Assembly: GCA_026874595.1 (NCBI GenBank)
Contig: CM049316.1
Span: forward strand, 52,215,676-52,279,675
Direction of reading: 5' to 3'
DNA length: 64,000 nucleotides
From: Sipunculus nudus
Taxonomy: Eukaryota; Annelida; Sipuncula; Golfingiida; Sipunculidae
A model generated the notes under the pieces. The model was given only the letters and a program-made list of their open reading frames with translations, did not search any database and was not told where the DNA came from. Shown here one piece after another: positions 1 through 11,275 of the stretch. Position 1 is the stretch's first letter. Every line of letters starts with the position of its first letter. Both the position numbers and the translations under genes were made by a program.

Positions 1-929
1 TGTATCACAGTACACGGCTTTATTTGGTTTATATGACAGTACTCACCTTCATTTGGTCTGTATGTGGGTATTCAGCTTCATTTTATTTGTATCACAGTAC
101 ACGGCTTCATTTGGTTTATATGACAGTACTCAGCTTCATTTGGTCTGTATGAGAGTACTCAGCTTCATTTGGTTTGTATGAGAGTACTCAGCTTCATTTT
201 ATTTGTATCACAATACACGGCTTCATTTGGTTTGTATGACAGTACTAAGCTTCATTTGGTCTGTATGAGAGTATTCAGCTTCATTTTATTTGTTTCACAG
301 TACACGGCTTTATTTGGTTTGTATGACAGTACTCAGCTTCATTTGGTCTGTATGAGAGTACTCAGCTTCATTTTATTTGTATCACAGTACACAGGTCCAT
401 TTGGTTAGTATGAGAGTACTCAGCTTCATTTGGTTTGTATGAGAGTACTCAGCTTCATTTTATTTGTATCACAATACACGGCTTCATTTGGTTTGTATGA
501 CAGTACACAGCTTCATTTGGTCTGTATGAGAGTATTCAGCTTCATTTTATTTGTATCACAGTACACGGCTTTATTTGGTTTATATGACAGTACTCAGCTT
601 CATTTGGTCTGTATGAGAGTACTCAGCTTCATTTTATTTGTATCACAGTACACGGCTTCATTTGGTTTGTATGACAGTACTCAGCTTCATTTGGTCTGTA
701 TGAGAGTATTCAGCTTCATTTTATTTGTATCACAGTTCACGGCTTCATTTGGTTTATATGACAGTACTCAGCTTCATTTGGTCTGTATGAGAGTATTCAG
801 CTTCATTTTATTTGTATTACAGTACACGGCTCATTTGGTTTGTATGACAGTACTCAGCTTCATTTGGTCTGTATGAGAGTATTCAGCTTCATTTTATTTG
901 TATCACAGTACACGGCTCATTTGGTTTGT

Positions 930-1190
930 ATGACAGTACTCAGCTTCATTTGGTCTTTATGACAGCATATAACTTCATTTGGTTTGTATGACAGCACACG
1001 GCTTCATTTGGTTTGTATGACAGTTCCCAGCTTCATTTGGTTTTTATGACAGCACACGGCTCCATTTGGCTTGTATGACAGTTCCCATCTTCATTTGGAT
1101 TTTATCAAAGTAGTCAGCTCCATTTGGTTTGTATGACAGTACTCAGCTTTATTTGGTTTGTATGACAGTACACAGCTTCATTTGGTTTGT
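930..1190 (+). repeat. diverged-monomer block inside the 29-bp satellite (copy 1)
   Basis: Here the A-B-C order is lost. Monomers are all of C-like type with private changes (for example CAGCACACGGC, CAGTTCCC and a TTTTATCAAAGTAGTCAGCTCC variant). The same variant series recurs at about 4100-4580, offset by about 3391 bp, so the two blocks are copies from a large duplication within the array. Confidence 0.8.
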
Positions 1191-4099
1191 ATGACAGTAC
1201 ACAGCTTCATTTGGTCTGTATGAGAGTATTCAGCTTCATTTTATTTGTATCACAGTACACGGCTTTATTTGGTTTATATGACAGTACTCACCTTCATTTG
1301 GTCTGTATGTGGGTATTCAGCTTCATTTTATTTGTATCACAGTACACGGCTTTATTTGGTTTATATGACAGTACTCACCTTCATTTGGTCTGTTTGTGGG
1401 TATTCAGCTTCATTTTATTTGTATCACAGTACACGGCTTTATTTGGTTTATATGAGAGTACTCAGCTTCATTTGGTTCGTATGAGAGTACTCAGCTTCAT
1501 TTTATTTGTATCACAGTACACGGCTTCATTTGGTTTGTATGACATTACTCAGCTTCATTTGGTTTGTATGAGAGTACTCAGCTTCATTTTATTTGTATCA
1601 CAGTACACGGCTTCAGTTGGTTTGTATGACAGTACTCAGCTTCATTTGGTTCGTATGAGAGTATTCAGCTTCATTTTATTTGTATCACAGTACACGGCTT
1701 CATTTGGTTTATATGACAGTACTCAGCTTCATTTGGTTCGTATGAGAGTACTCAGCTTCATTTTATTTGTATCACTGTACACGGCTTCATTTGGTTTATA
1801 TGACAGTACACAGCTTCATTTGGTCTGTATGAGAGTATTCAGCTTCATTTTATTTGTATCACAGTACACGGCTTTATTTGGTTTGTATGACAGTACTCAG
1901 CTTCATTTGGTCTGTATGAGAGTACTCAGCTTCATTTTATTTGTATCACAGTACACGGCTTCATTTGGTTTGTATGACAGTACACAGCTTCATTTGGTCT
2001 GTATGAGAGTATTCAGCTTCATTTTATTTGTATCACAGTACACGGCTTCATTTGGTTTATATGACAGTACTCAGCTTCATTTGGTCTGTATGAGAGTATT
2101 CAGCTTCATTTTATTTGTATCACAGTACACGGCTTTATTTGGTTTATATGACAGTACTCAGCTTCATTTGGTCTGTATGAGAGTATTCAGCTTCATTTTT
2201 TTTGTATCACAGTACACGGCTTCATTTGGTTTGTATGACAGTACACAGCTTCATTTGGTTTGTATGAGAGTATTCAGCTTCATTTTATTTGTATCACAGT
2301 ACACGGCTTCATTTGGTTTATATGACAGTACTCAGCTTCATTTGGTCTGTATGAGAGTACTCAGCTTCATTTGGTTTGTATGAGAGTACTCAGCTTCATT
2401 TTATTTGTATCACAATACACGGCTTCATTTGGTTTGTATGACATTACACAGCTTCATTTGGTCTGTATGAGAGTATTCAGCTTCATTTTATTTGTTTCAC
2501 AGTACACGGCTTTATTTGGTTGGTATGACAGTACTCAGCTTCATTTGGTCTGTATGAGAGTACTCAGCTTCATTTTATTTGTATCACAGTACACAGCTCC
2601 ATTTGGTTTGTATGAGAGTACTCAGCTTCATTTGGTTTGTATGAGAGTACTCAGCTTCATTTTATTTGTATCACAATACACGGCTTCATTTGGTTTGTAT
2701 GACAGTACACAGCTTCATTTGGTCTGTAAGAGAGTATTCAGCTTCATTTTATTTGTATCACAGTACACGGCTTTATTTGGTTTGTATGACAGTACTCAGC
2801 TTCATTTGGTCTGTATGAGAGTACTCAGCTTCATTTTATTTGTATCACAGTACACGGCTTCATTTGGTTTGTATGACAGTACACAGCTTCATTTGGTCTG
2901 TATGAGAGTATTCAGCTTCTTTTTATTTGTATCACAGTACACGGCCTCATTTGGTTTATATGACAGTACCAAGCTTCATTTGGTCTGTATGAGAGTACTC
3001 AGCTTCATTTTATTTGTATCACAGTACACGGCTTCATTTGGTTTGTATGACAGTACACAGCTTCATTTGGTCTGTATGAGAGTATTCAGCTTCATTTTAT
3101 TTGTATCACAGTTCACGGCTTCATTTGGTTTATATGACAGTACTCAGCTTCATTTGGTCTGTATGAGAGTATTCAGCTTAATTTTATTTGTATCACAGTA
3201 CACAGCTTCATTTGGTTTGTATGACAGTACTCAGCTCCATTTGGTTTGTATGAGAGTACTCAGCTTAATTTGGTTTGTATGAGAGTACTCAGCTTCATTT
3301 TATTTGTATCACAGTACACGGCTTCATTTGGTTTGTATGACATTACTCAGCTTCATTTGGTTTGTATGAGAATACTCAGCTTCATTTTATTTGTATCACA
3401 GTACACGGCTTCATTTGGTTTGTATGACAGTACTCAGCTTCATTTGGTTCCTATGAGAGTATTCAGCTTCATTTTATTTGTATCCCAGTACACGGCTTTA
3501 TTAGGTTTATATGACAGTACTCAGCTTCATTTGGTTTGTATGAAAGCACTCAGCTTCATTTTATTTGTATCACAGTACACGGCTTCATTTGGTTTTTATG
3601 ACATTCCTCAGCTTCATTTGGTCGGTATGAGAGTACTCAGCTTCATTTTATTTGTATCACAGTACACGGCTTCATTTGGTTTGTATGACAGTACTCAGCT
3701 TCATTTGGTCTGTATGTGAGTATTCAGCTTCATTTTATTTGTATCACAGTACACGGCTTCATTTGGTTTATATGACAGTACTCAGCTTCATTTGGTCTGT
3801 ATGAGAGTACTCAGCATCATTTTATTTGTATCACAGTACACGGCTTCATTTGGTTTGTATGACAGTACACAGCTTCATTTGGTCTGTATGAGAGTATTCA
3901 GCTTCATTTTATTTGTATCACAGAACAAGGCTTTATTTGGTTTATATGACAGTACTCGGCTTCATTTGGTCTGTATGAGAGTATTCAGCTTCATTTTATT
4001 TGTATCACAGTACACGGCTCATTTGGTTTGTATGACAGTACTCAGCTTCATTTGGTCTGTATGAGAGTATTCAGCTTCATTTTATTTGTATCACAGTAC

Positions 4100-4580
4100 A
4101 CGGCTCATTTGGTTTGTATGACAGAATTCAGCTTCATTTGGTCTGTATGACAGCACACAACTTCATTTGGTTTGTATGACAGTACACAGCTTCATTTGGT
4201 TTGTATGACAGTACTCAGCTTCATTTGGTTTGTATGACAGAACTCAGCTTCATCGGGTTTGTATGACAGCACACAGCTTCATTTGGTTTGTATGGCAGTA
4301 CACAGCTTCTTTTGGTTTGTATGACAGCACACAGCTTCATTTGGTTTGTATGGCAGTACACAGCTTCTTTTGGTTCGTATGACAGCACACGGCTTCATTT
4401 GGTTTGTATGACAGTTCCCAGCTTCATTTGGTTTTAATGACAGCACACGGCTCCATTTGGCTTGTATGACAGTTCCCAGCTTCATTTGGTTTTTATCAAA
4501 GTAGTCAGCTCCATTTGGTTTGTATGACAGTACTCAGCTTTATTTTGTTTGTATGATAGTACACAGCTTCATTTGGTTTG
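4100..4580 (+). repeat. diverged-monomer block inside the 29-bp satellite (copy 2)
   Basis: Longer version of the block near 930-1190, with the same rare monomers in the same order, ending with the ATCAAAGTAGTCAGCTCC variant. It separates two regions of regular 87-bp units and marks a duplicated segment boundary. Confidence 0.8.
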
Positions 4581-5477
4581 TATGACAGTACACAGCTTCA
4601 TTTGGTCTGTATGAGAGTATTCAGTTTCATTTTATTTGTATCACAGCACACGGCTTTATTTGGTTTATATGACAGTACTCAGCTTCATTTGGTCTGTATG
4701 AGAGTACTCAGCTTCATTTTATTTGTATCACAGTACACGGCTTCATTTGGTTTGTATGACAGTACACAGCTTCATTTGGTTTGTATGACAGTACACAGCT
4801 TCATTTGGTCTGTATGAGAGTATTCAGCTTCATTTTATTTGTATCACAGTACACGGCTTTATTTGGTTTATATGACAGTACTCAGCTTCATTTGGTCTGT
4901 GTGAGAGTACTCAGCTTCATTTTCTTTGTATCACAGTACACGGCTTCATTTGGTTTGTATGACAGTACACAGCTTCATTTGGTCTGTATGAGAGTATTCA
5001 GCTTCATTTTATTTGTATCACAGTACACGGCTTTATTTGGTTTATATGACAGTACTCAGCTTCATTTAGTTTGTATGAGAGTACTCAGCTTCATTATATT
5101 TGTATCACAGTATACGGCTTCAGTTGGTTTGTATGACAGTACTTAGCTTCATTTGGTCTGTATGAGAGTATTCAGCTTCATTTTATTTGTATCACAGTAC
5201 ACGGCTTTATTTGGTTTGTATGACAGTACTCAGCTTCATTTGGTCTGTATGAGAGTACTCAGCTTCATTTTATTTGTATCACAGTACACGGCTTCATTTG
5301 GTTAATATGACAGTACACAGCTTCATTTGGTTTGTATGAGAGTATTCAGCTTCATTTTATTTGTATCACAGTACACGGCTTCATTTGGTTTGTATGACAT
5401 TACTCAGCTTCATTTGGTTTGTATGAGAGTATTCAGCTTCATTTTTCATTGTATCACAGTACACGGCTTTATTTGGT

Positions 5478-7718
5478 TTGTATGACAGTACTCAGCTTCA
5501 TTTGGTTTGTATGAGAGTATTCAGCTTCATTTTATTTGTATCACAGTACACGGCTTTATTTGGTTTGTATGACAGTACTCAGCTTCATTTGGTCTGTATG
5601 AGAGTATTCAGCTTCATTTTATTTGTATCACAGTACACGGCTTTTTTTGGTTTGTATGACAGTACACAGCTTCATTTGGTCTGTATGAGAGTACTCAGCT
5701 TCATTTTATTTGTATCACAGTACACGGCTTCATTTGGTTTGTATGACAGTACACAGCTTCATTTGGTCTGTATGAGAGTATTCAGCTTCATTTTATTTGT
5801 ATCACAGTACACGGCTTTATTTGGTTTGTATGACAGTACACAGCTTCATTTGGTCTGTATGAGAGTATTCAGCTTCATTTTATTTGTTTCACAGTACACG
5901 GCTTTATTTGGTTTCTATGACAGTACTCAGCTTCATTTGGTCTGTATGAGAGTACTCAGCTTCATTTTACTTGTATCACAGTACACGGCTTCATTTGGTT
6001 TGTATGACAGTACTCAGCCTCATTTGGTCTGTATGAGAGTACTCAGCTTCATTTTATTTGTATCACAGTACACGGCTTTATTTGGTTTATATGACAGTAC
6101 TCAGTTTCATTTGGTCTGTATGAGAGTACTCAGCTTCATTTTATTTGTATCACTGTACACGGCTTCATTTGGTTTATATGACAGTACACAGCTTCATTTG
6201 GTCTGTATGAGAGTATTCAGCTTCATTTTATTTGTATCACAGTACACGGCTTTATTTGGTTTGTATGACAGTACTCAGCTTCATTTGGTCTGTATGAGAG
6301 TATTCAGCTTCATTTTATTTGTATCACAGTACACGGCTTCATTTGGTTTGTATGACAGTACACAGCTTCATTTGGTCTGTATGAGAGTACTCAGCTTCAT
6401 TTTATTTGTATCACAGTACACGGCTTCATTTGGTTTGTATGACAGTACACAGCTTCATTTGGTCTGTATGAGAGTATTCAGCTTCATTTTATTTGTTTCA
6501 CAGTACACGGCTTTATTTGGTTTGTATGACAGTACTCAGCTTCATTTGGTCTGTATGAGAGTACTCAGCTTCATTTTATTTGTATCACAGTACACGGCTT
6601 CATTTGGTTTGTATGACAGTACTCAGCCTCATTTGGTCTGTATGAGAGTACTCAGCTTCATTTTATTTGTATCACAGTACACGGCTTTATTTGGTTTATA
6701 TGACAGTACTCAGTTTCATTTGGTCTGTATGAGAGTACTCAGCTTCATTTTATTTGTATCACAGTACACGGCTTCATTTGGTTTGTATGACAGTACTCAG
6801 CTTCATTTGGTATGTATGAGAGTACTCAGCTTCATTTTATTTGTATCACAGTACACAGCTTTATTTGGTTTATATGACAGTACTCAGCTTCATTTGGTCT
6901 GTATGAGAGTACTCAGCTTCATTTTATTTGTATCACAGTACACGGCTTCATTTGGTTTGTATGACAGTACTCAGCTTCATTTGGTCTGTATGAGAGTACT
7001 CAGCTTCATTTTATTTGTATCACAGTACACGGCTTTATTTGGTTTATATGACAGTACTCAGCTTCATTTGGTCTGTATGTGGGTATTCAGCTTCATTTTA
7101 TTTGTATCACAGTACACGGCTTTATTTGGTTTATATGACAGTACTCAGTTTCATTTGGTCTGTATGAGAGTATTCAGCTTCATTTTATTTGTATCACAGT
7201 ACACGGCTTCATTTGGTTTGTATGACAGTACTCAGCTTCATTTGGTCTGTATGGGAGTACTCAGCTTCATTTTATTTGTATCACAGTACACGGCTTCATT
7301 TGGTTTGTATGACAGTACACAGCTTCATTTGGTCTGTATGAGAATATTCAGCTTCATTTTATTTGTATCACAGTACACGGCTTTATTTGGTTTGTATGAC
7401 AGTACACAGCTTCATTTGGTCTGTATGAGAGTATTCAGCTTCATTTTATTTGTATCACAGTACACGGCTTCATTTGGTTTGTATGACAGTACACAGCTTC
7501 ATTTGGTCTGTATGAGAGTATTCAGCTTCATTTTATTTGTATCACAGTACACGGCTTCATTTGGTTTGTATGACAGTACACAGCTTCATTTGGTCTGTAT
7601 GAGAGTACTCAGCTTCATTTTATTTGTATCACAATACACGGCTTCATTTGGTTTGTATGACAGTACACAGCTTCATTTGGTCTGTATGAGAGTACTCAGC
7701 TTCATTTGGTCTGTATGA
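5478..7718 (+). other. longest repeat-derived open frame (about 746 codons), probably not a gene
   Basis: The frame translates the 87-bp satellite unit as a 29-residue repeat of the type LHLVCMRVLSFILFVSQYTA followed by SFGLYDSTQ, about 25 times. It is hydrophobic, has no signal peptide distinct from the repeat, no unique N- or C-terminal domain and no promoter or splice context. Similar shorter frames occur all through the array and each simply ends where a monomer slips or mutates. In this frame the codon that would be TGA in A- and C-type monomers falls on the B monomer, where it is TCA. I treat it as an arithmetic consequence of the repeat; translation is not excluded. Confidence 0.6.
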
Positions 7719-8109
7719 GAGTACTCAGCTTCATTTTATTTGTATCACAGTACACGGCTTCATTTGGTTTGTATGACAGTACACAGCTTCATTTGGTCTG
7801 TATGAGAGTATTCAGCTTCATTTTATTTGTATCACAGTACACGGCTTCATTTGGTTTGTATGACAGTACACAGCTTCATTTGGTCTGTATGAGAGTACTC
7901 AGCTTCATTTTATTTGTATCACAGTACACGGCTTCATTTGGTTTGTATGACAGTACACAGCTTCATTTTGGTCTGTATGAGAGTATTCAGCTTCATTTTA
8001 TTTGTATCACAGTACACGGCTTCATTTGGTTTGTATGACAGTACACAGCTTCATTTGGTCTGTATGAGAGTATTCAGCTTCATTTTATTTGGATCACAGT
8101 ACACGGCTT

Positions 8110-8478
8110 CATTTGGTTTGTATGACAGTACACAGCTTCAATTGGTTTGTATGCAATACAGAGCTTTATTTGGTTTGGATGAGAGTACTCAGCTTCATTT
8201 GATTTGTATGAAGATACACAGCTTCATTTGGTTTGTATGACAGTACAAAGCTTCAATTGGTTTGTATGCAATACAGAGCTTTATTTGGTTTGGATGAGAG
8301 TACTCAGCTTCATTTGATTTGTATGAAGATACACAGCTTCATTTGGTTTGTATGACAGTACAAAGCTTCATTTTGTTTGTAGGACAGAACACAGCTTCAT
8401 TTTATTTGTATTACAGTACCCGACTTTATTTTGTTTCTATGACAGTGCATAGCTTCATTTTATTTGTTTTACAGTACT
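8110..8478 (+). repeat. degenerate right edge of the 29-bp satellite
   Basis: Monomers here are more diverged (ATGCAATACAGAGCTTTATT and GATTTGTATGAAGATACACA variants). A block of four monomers (116 bp) is itself duplicated: the TTCAATTGG variant is at 8137 and again at 8253. Divergence rising toward the edge is usual for satellites homogenised by unequal exchange in their centre. Confidence 0.8.
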
Positions 8479-8751
8479 TTTACGTTAGAACAGTGTTAGT
8501 TGCAGTTCTCACTTTCAGGCTGGTGATCGAGATCTGTTCTTCGAAACCTGAAGTGAATGTAAACTAACAATGTATTTATACCGTAAGTATAATTATACTT
8601 TGATTTAAAAGTAGATATTAATAAATATTGATATCTTGAATACCTGTTATCCAAGGTGTAGAATTTATGGTTATACATTTTCTAAAATATTCAAGTGGTT
8701 TGATTATAAATAGAATAGGTTATTGTATAACGATTTTATACATGAGCCTGG

Positions 8752-9205
8752 ATGAGCCAAGCCTCCTGAATGGGCCAAGCCTTCTAAATTTACCAAACCT
8801 TTTGAATGAATCAAGCCTTCTGAATGGACCAAGCCATCTGAATGGACCAAGCATTCTGCATGGACCAAGCTTTCTGAACTGACCAAACCTTTTGAATTAA
8901 TCAAGCCTTCTGAATGGACTAAGTCTTCTGATTGAACCAAGCCTTCTGATTGGACTTAGCCTTCTGAATGAACCAAGCCTTCTGAATGGACCAAGACTTC
9001 TAAAATGGACCAAGCTGTCTGAGTGGACCAAGCCTTTTGAGCCTTCTGAGTGGATTAAACCTTTAAATGAACCAGCTTTTTCAATGGACCAAGCCCTCTG
9101 AATGAACCAATCCTTCCGAATGGACCAGGCCTTCTGAATGGACCAAGCCTTCTGAATGGACCAAGCCTTCTAAATGAACCAAGCCTTCTGAATGGACCAT
9201 ATATA
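8752..9205 (+). repeat. 18-bp minisatellite, about 25 diverged copies
   Basis: The unit is close to AAGCCTTCTGAATGGACC, with frequent single changes and a few indels. It is unrelated in sequence to the 29-bp satellite, and about 270 bp of non-repeated sequence separates the two. As 18 is divisible by three, short open frames appear on both strands (residue pattern PSLLNG on +); I do not regard these as genes. Confidence 0.9.
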
Positions 9206-9690
9206 TTCCTTTTATTGTCTCTGTGACACGTTTCAAATACATTACAGTTATGTGTAAAATTTCAACAAATGAAGTATTATGTTTGCAGTATATGTTAATT
9301 CTAAAACAGGTTTATGTAGTAGATAAATATTACCTGAAAAAAACAAATAAAACAATTGATCTTATGTGTATCTTATTTTTTATTCTTGTTTTGTTCGTGT
9401 AATAACTGGAACTGTCCGCATATCGTCGTTAGGGGGTAACATCGTTCCATTCAGTATAATTACATTAGTAAAAGTGTGTTTTGTAACCGATCACATCAGA
9501 CCTGCTATTGTATCGCTAACGCTCCTTCTCTCGCAGGTTGCTCCGTCTTTATTAATGTTATTCATCCACAATATATCCGTGAATAATAACTGGTAAAAGG
9601 TTTCAACAGCACAAGACAACTTTCTAAGAAATAACAACAAATCTGCCTTTGCAAGCGTGATACAAAATTTGCGCCAGTAGGTTCACACAA
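9206..9690. other. unassigned AT-rich interval
   Basis: No coding signal, repeat structure or RNA gene that I can support. A 76-codon open frame at 9366-9596 has no recognisable features. Confidence 0.5.
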
Positions 9691-9846
9691 ATGACATTTA
9701 ACGATGTAACAGTATCCCATCATATTAAGAGAGATTGCATCGTTTCGCCCGAGGAGCCCTCTATCGCCACGAGGAATGTAATTATAAAACTCCCGATCAA
9801 TGAGTGCTTTGTGTACTTGATAAATGAGCCACAGATCTATTTCAAG
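9691..9846 (+). CDS. possible short coding exon, function unknown
   Basis: An open frame begins after a stop upstream of 9691 and runs from ATG at 9691 to a TGA at 9856-9858. It has mixed polar and hydrophobic residues with the look of real protein (for example VTVSHHIKRDC, then SPEEPSIATRNVIIKLP, then YLINEPQIYF). The last codons before the stop overlap AAG|GTAGGA at 9844-9852, which reads as a 5' splice site, so an exon ending at 9846 is possible. No family is recognised and no partner exon is identified. It could equally be a fragment of a decayed element or chance. Confidence 0.2.
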
Positions 9847-9858
9847 GTAGGATGGTGA

Positions 9859-11116
9859 ATACTTGCACTTACATTATTAGATTATGTTACTATACCAGTT
9901 TAAGTCTTGTAACAGTATATTGATTATGACCATCAACGACATATTATAAGAAAAATTCACAAGTTCTTCACTTGATAAGAATTGCTTTGATAAGAAACAA
10001 AACAGAAAAACCAATCGATCCCCCCCCCCTAAATCTAAACAGATTCCACGCAAAATATGCGCTTACAATCTTCTTTTGTAGGATTTTTTAAATCCGCGTA
10101 TCAATAGGTGAAGATATTTTCCCCCGCTATTATTCTTATAATTCTTATCATTGTTTGCTCTACCTCTATTCCATCCTATTTCATTGATACTTACCAAGGG
10201 GGTACCTTACTACACTTTAATTACTATAACCCAGTAATTTCAGTTACCTTGACCTATTCTTCAAGGTCACAGTAATGAACATGTGCAATTAAAAAAAAAA
10301 ATATTTTGTCTATAATCTCTTAATTTATTACATATACAGGAGATGGATGAAAATTTTCATTTAATATCTAGTTTTGACCATAACTGTGTCAACAGTTTTG
10401 ACCATAACTGTGTCAACATTTTTCGATGCACTCATGTGTAAAGTGTTGCGATAGGTAACTTGGCACTTTTCAGTTTGGTTACGTTTCCACATAAACCATT
10501 TACCCTTGAAAGTAAAATTTTTAACAGACACGTTCCATTTACAATGTAGGAGTGGTAGCATTTCCTTATAGTTATTATTTAAGTAAATATCCTAGAAGTT
10601 GCTGGAGCTGGTTAAAAACTGATAATAGTAAATAAAGCAAAGTATCTTGTTATCTGACATTTATAGTATAGAGTTGATGTTTAAGTAGTTAATGAGAAAT
10701 TGCCATCTATATTTTGATATCTACTGTGACCTCTACCCCTGACCCTATTAACCCAATTCTTTAATGATGTAATATTTTAAAAATTATATTTCGATAAAAT
10801 AAAGTTGAAATTTTATCTCTTCTTCTTACTGTGACGTCACGTTTTCGTATTGCATATTATTAAAAAATTATTTAAGGTACTGCTACCACTCCAACATTGT
10901 GAATGGTACCTCAGAGAGAACACGACCACAGGTGGTGCCATCTGCTGGTGAAATACCAAATAGCAGTCACATGGTGATTGTGTCCGCCCAAAATGGAAAT
11001 AATATTTGCAGCAGCTCACAAGATAAAAGATAGCAGATTTTGCACAAAAATGGAGTTTTGATGGCCAAACTATCCCTCAAACATCACAGTTTTGCCATTA
11101 TTCAAACACCCAGGCA
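9859..11116. other. unassigned interval with one short inverted repeat
   Basis: A 33-bp sequence at 10535-10567 recurs inverted at 10874-10906 with about 4 mismatches (core GGAGTGGTAGCA). The arms span about 370 bp, the size of a MITE or a stem-loop, but no target duplication was found at the arm ends. A duplicated TTTTGACCATAACTGTGTCA lies at 10374-10415. Nothing else is supported. Confidence 0.5.
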
Positions 11117-11272
11117 TTATTGGTTAACTACACCAATGTCCAGTTCCAGCTCCACTGGTTGACCCTCAATATCGACTGTAACCTTAATGGGTGATTTGAT
11201 TTTTGTTGAGTCTTTAATCGCGTATGGTGGTTCCTCATCTTCACTTAAGGAAGAAGCCTTTCGAATTCGGTG
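11117..11272 (-). pseudogene. retropepsin-like fragment of a retroelement
   Basis: The - strand reads for 51 codons, from HRIRKASSLSEDEEPPYA through SPIKVTVDIEGQPVELELD to a stop. The beta-strand pattern 'IKVTVxIxGQPVxLELD' is what stands just before the catalytic D-T/S-G of Ty3/gypsy-type proteases. Here the triad reads D-I-G, so the active site is lost, and the frame stops five residues later. No reverse transcriptase or zinc knuckle was found on either side. The assignment rests on one short motif. Confidence 0.35.
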
Positions 11273-11275
11273 TCA

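Larger units (their letters stand above)
1..8478 (+). repeat. 29-bp satellite array with 87-bp higher-order unit
   Basis: The stretch is built from 29-bp monomers that mostly begin TTCATTT and end CAGC or CGGC. Three monomer types alternate: A (TGGTCTGTATGAGAG core), B (TATTTGTATCACAG core) and C (TGGTTTGTATGACAG core). A-B-C makes an 87-bp unit, repeated nearly without interruption through about 1-900, 1190-4100 and 4580-8100. At 29 bp per monomer the array is about 290 monomers. It starts at the window edge, so its left end is not seen; the right end fades into diverged monomers by about 8478. Because 87 is divisible by three, long open frames arise on the + strand as a by-product. Confidence 0.97.

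Noticed and set aside
5478-7718. 746-residue repetitive membrane-like protein
   Set aside because: Every residue is translation of the 87-bp satellite unit; there are no unique ends, introns, promoter or domain. Kept only as a note on frame-openness.
1-8478. CRISPR-like array
   Set aside because: Repeats are directly adjacent with no unique spacers, and the context is eukaryotic.
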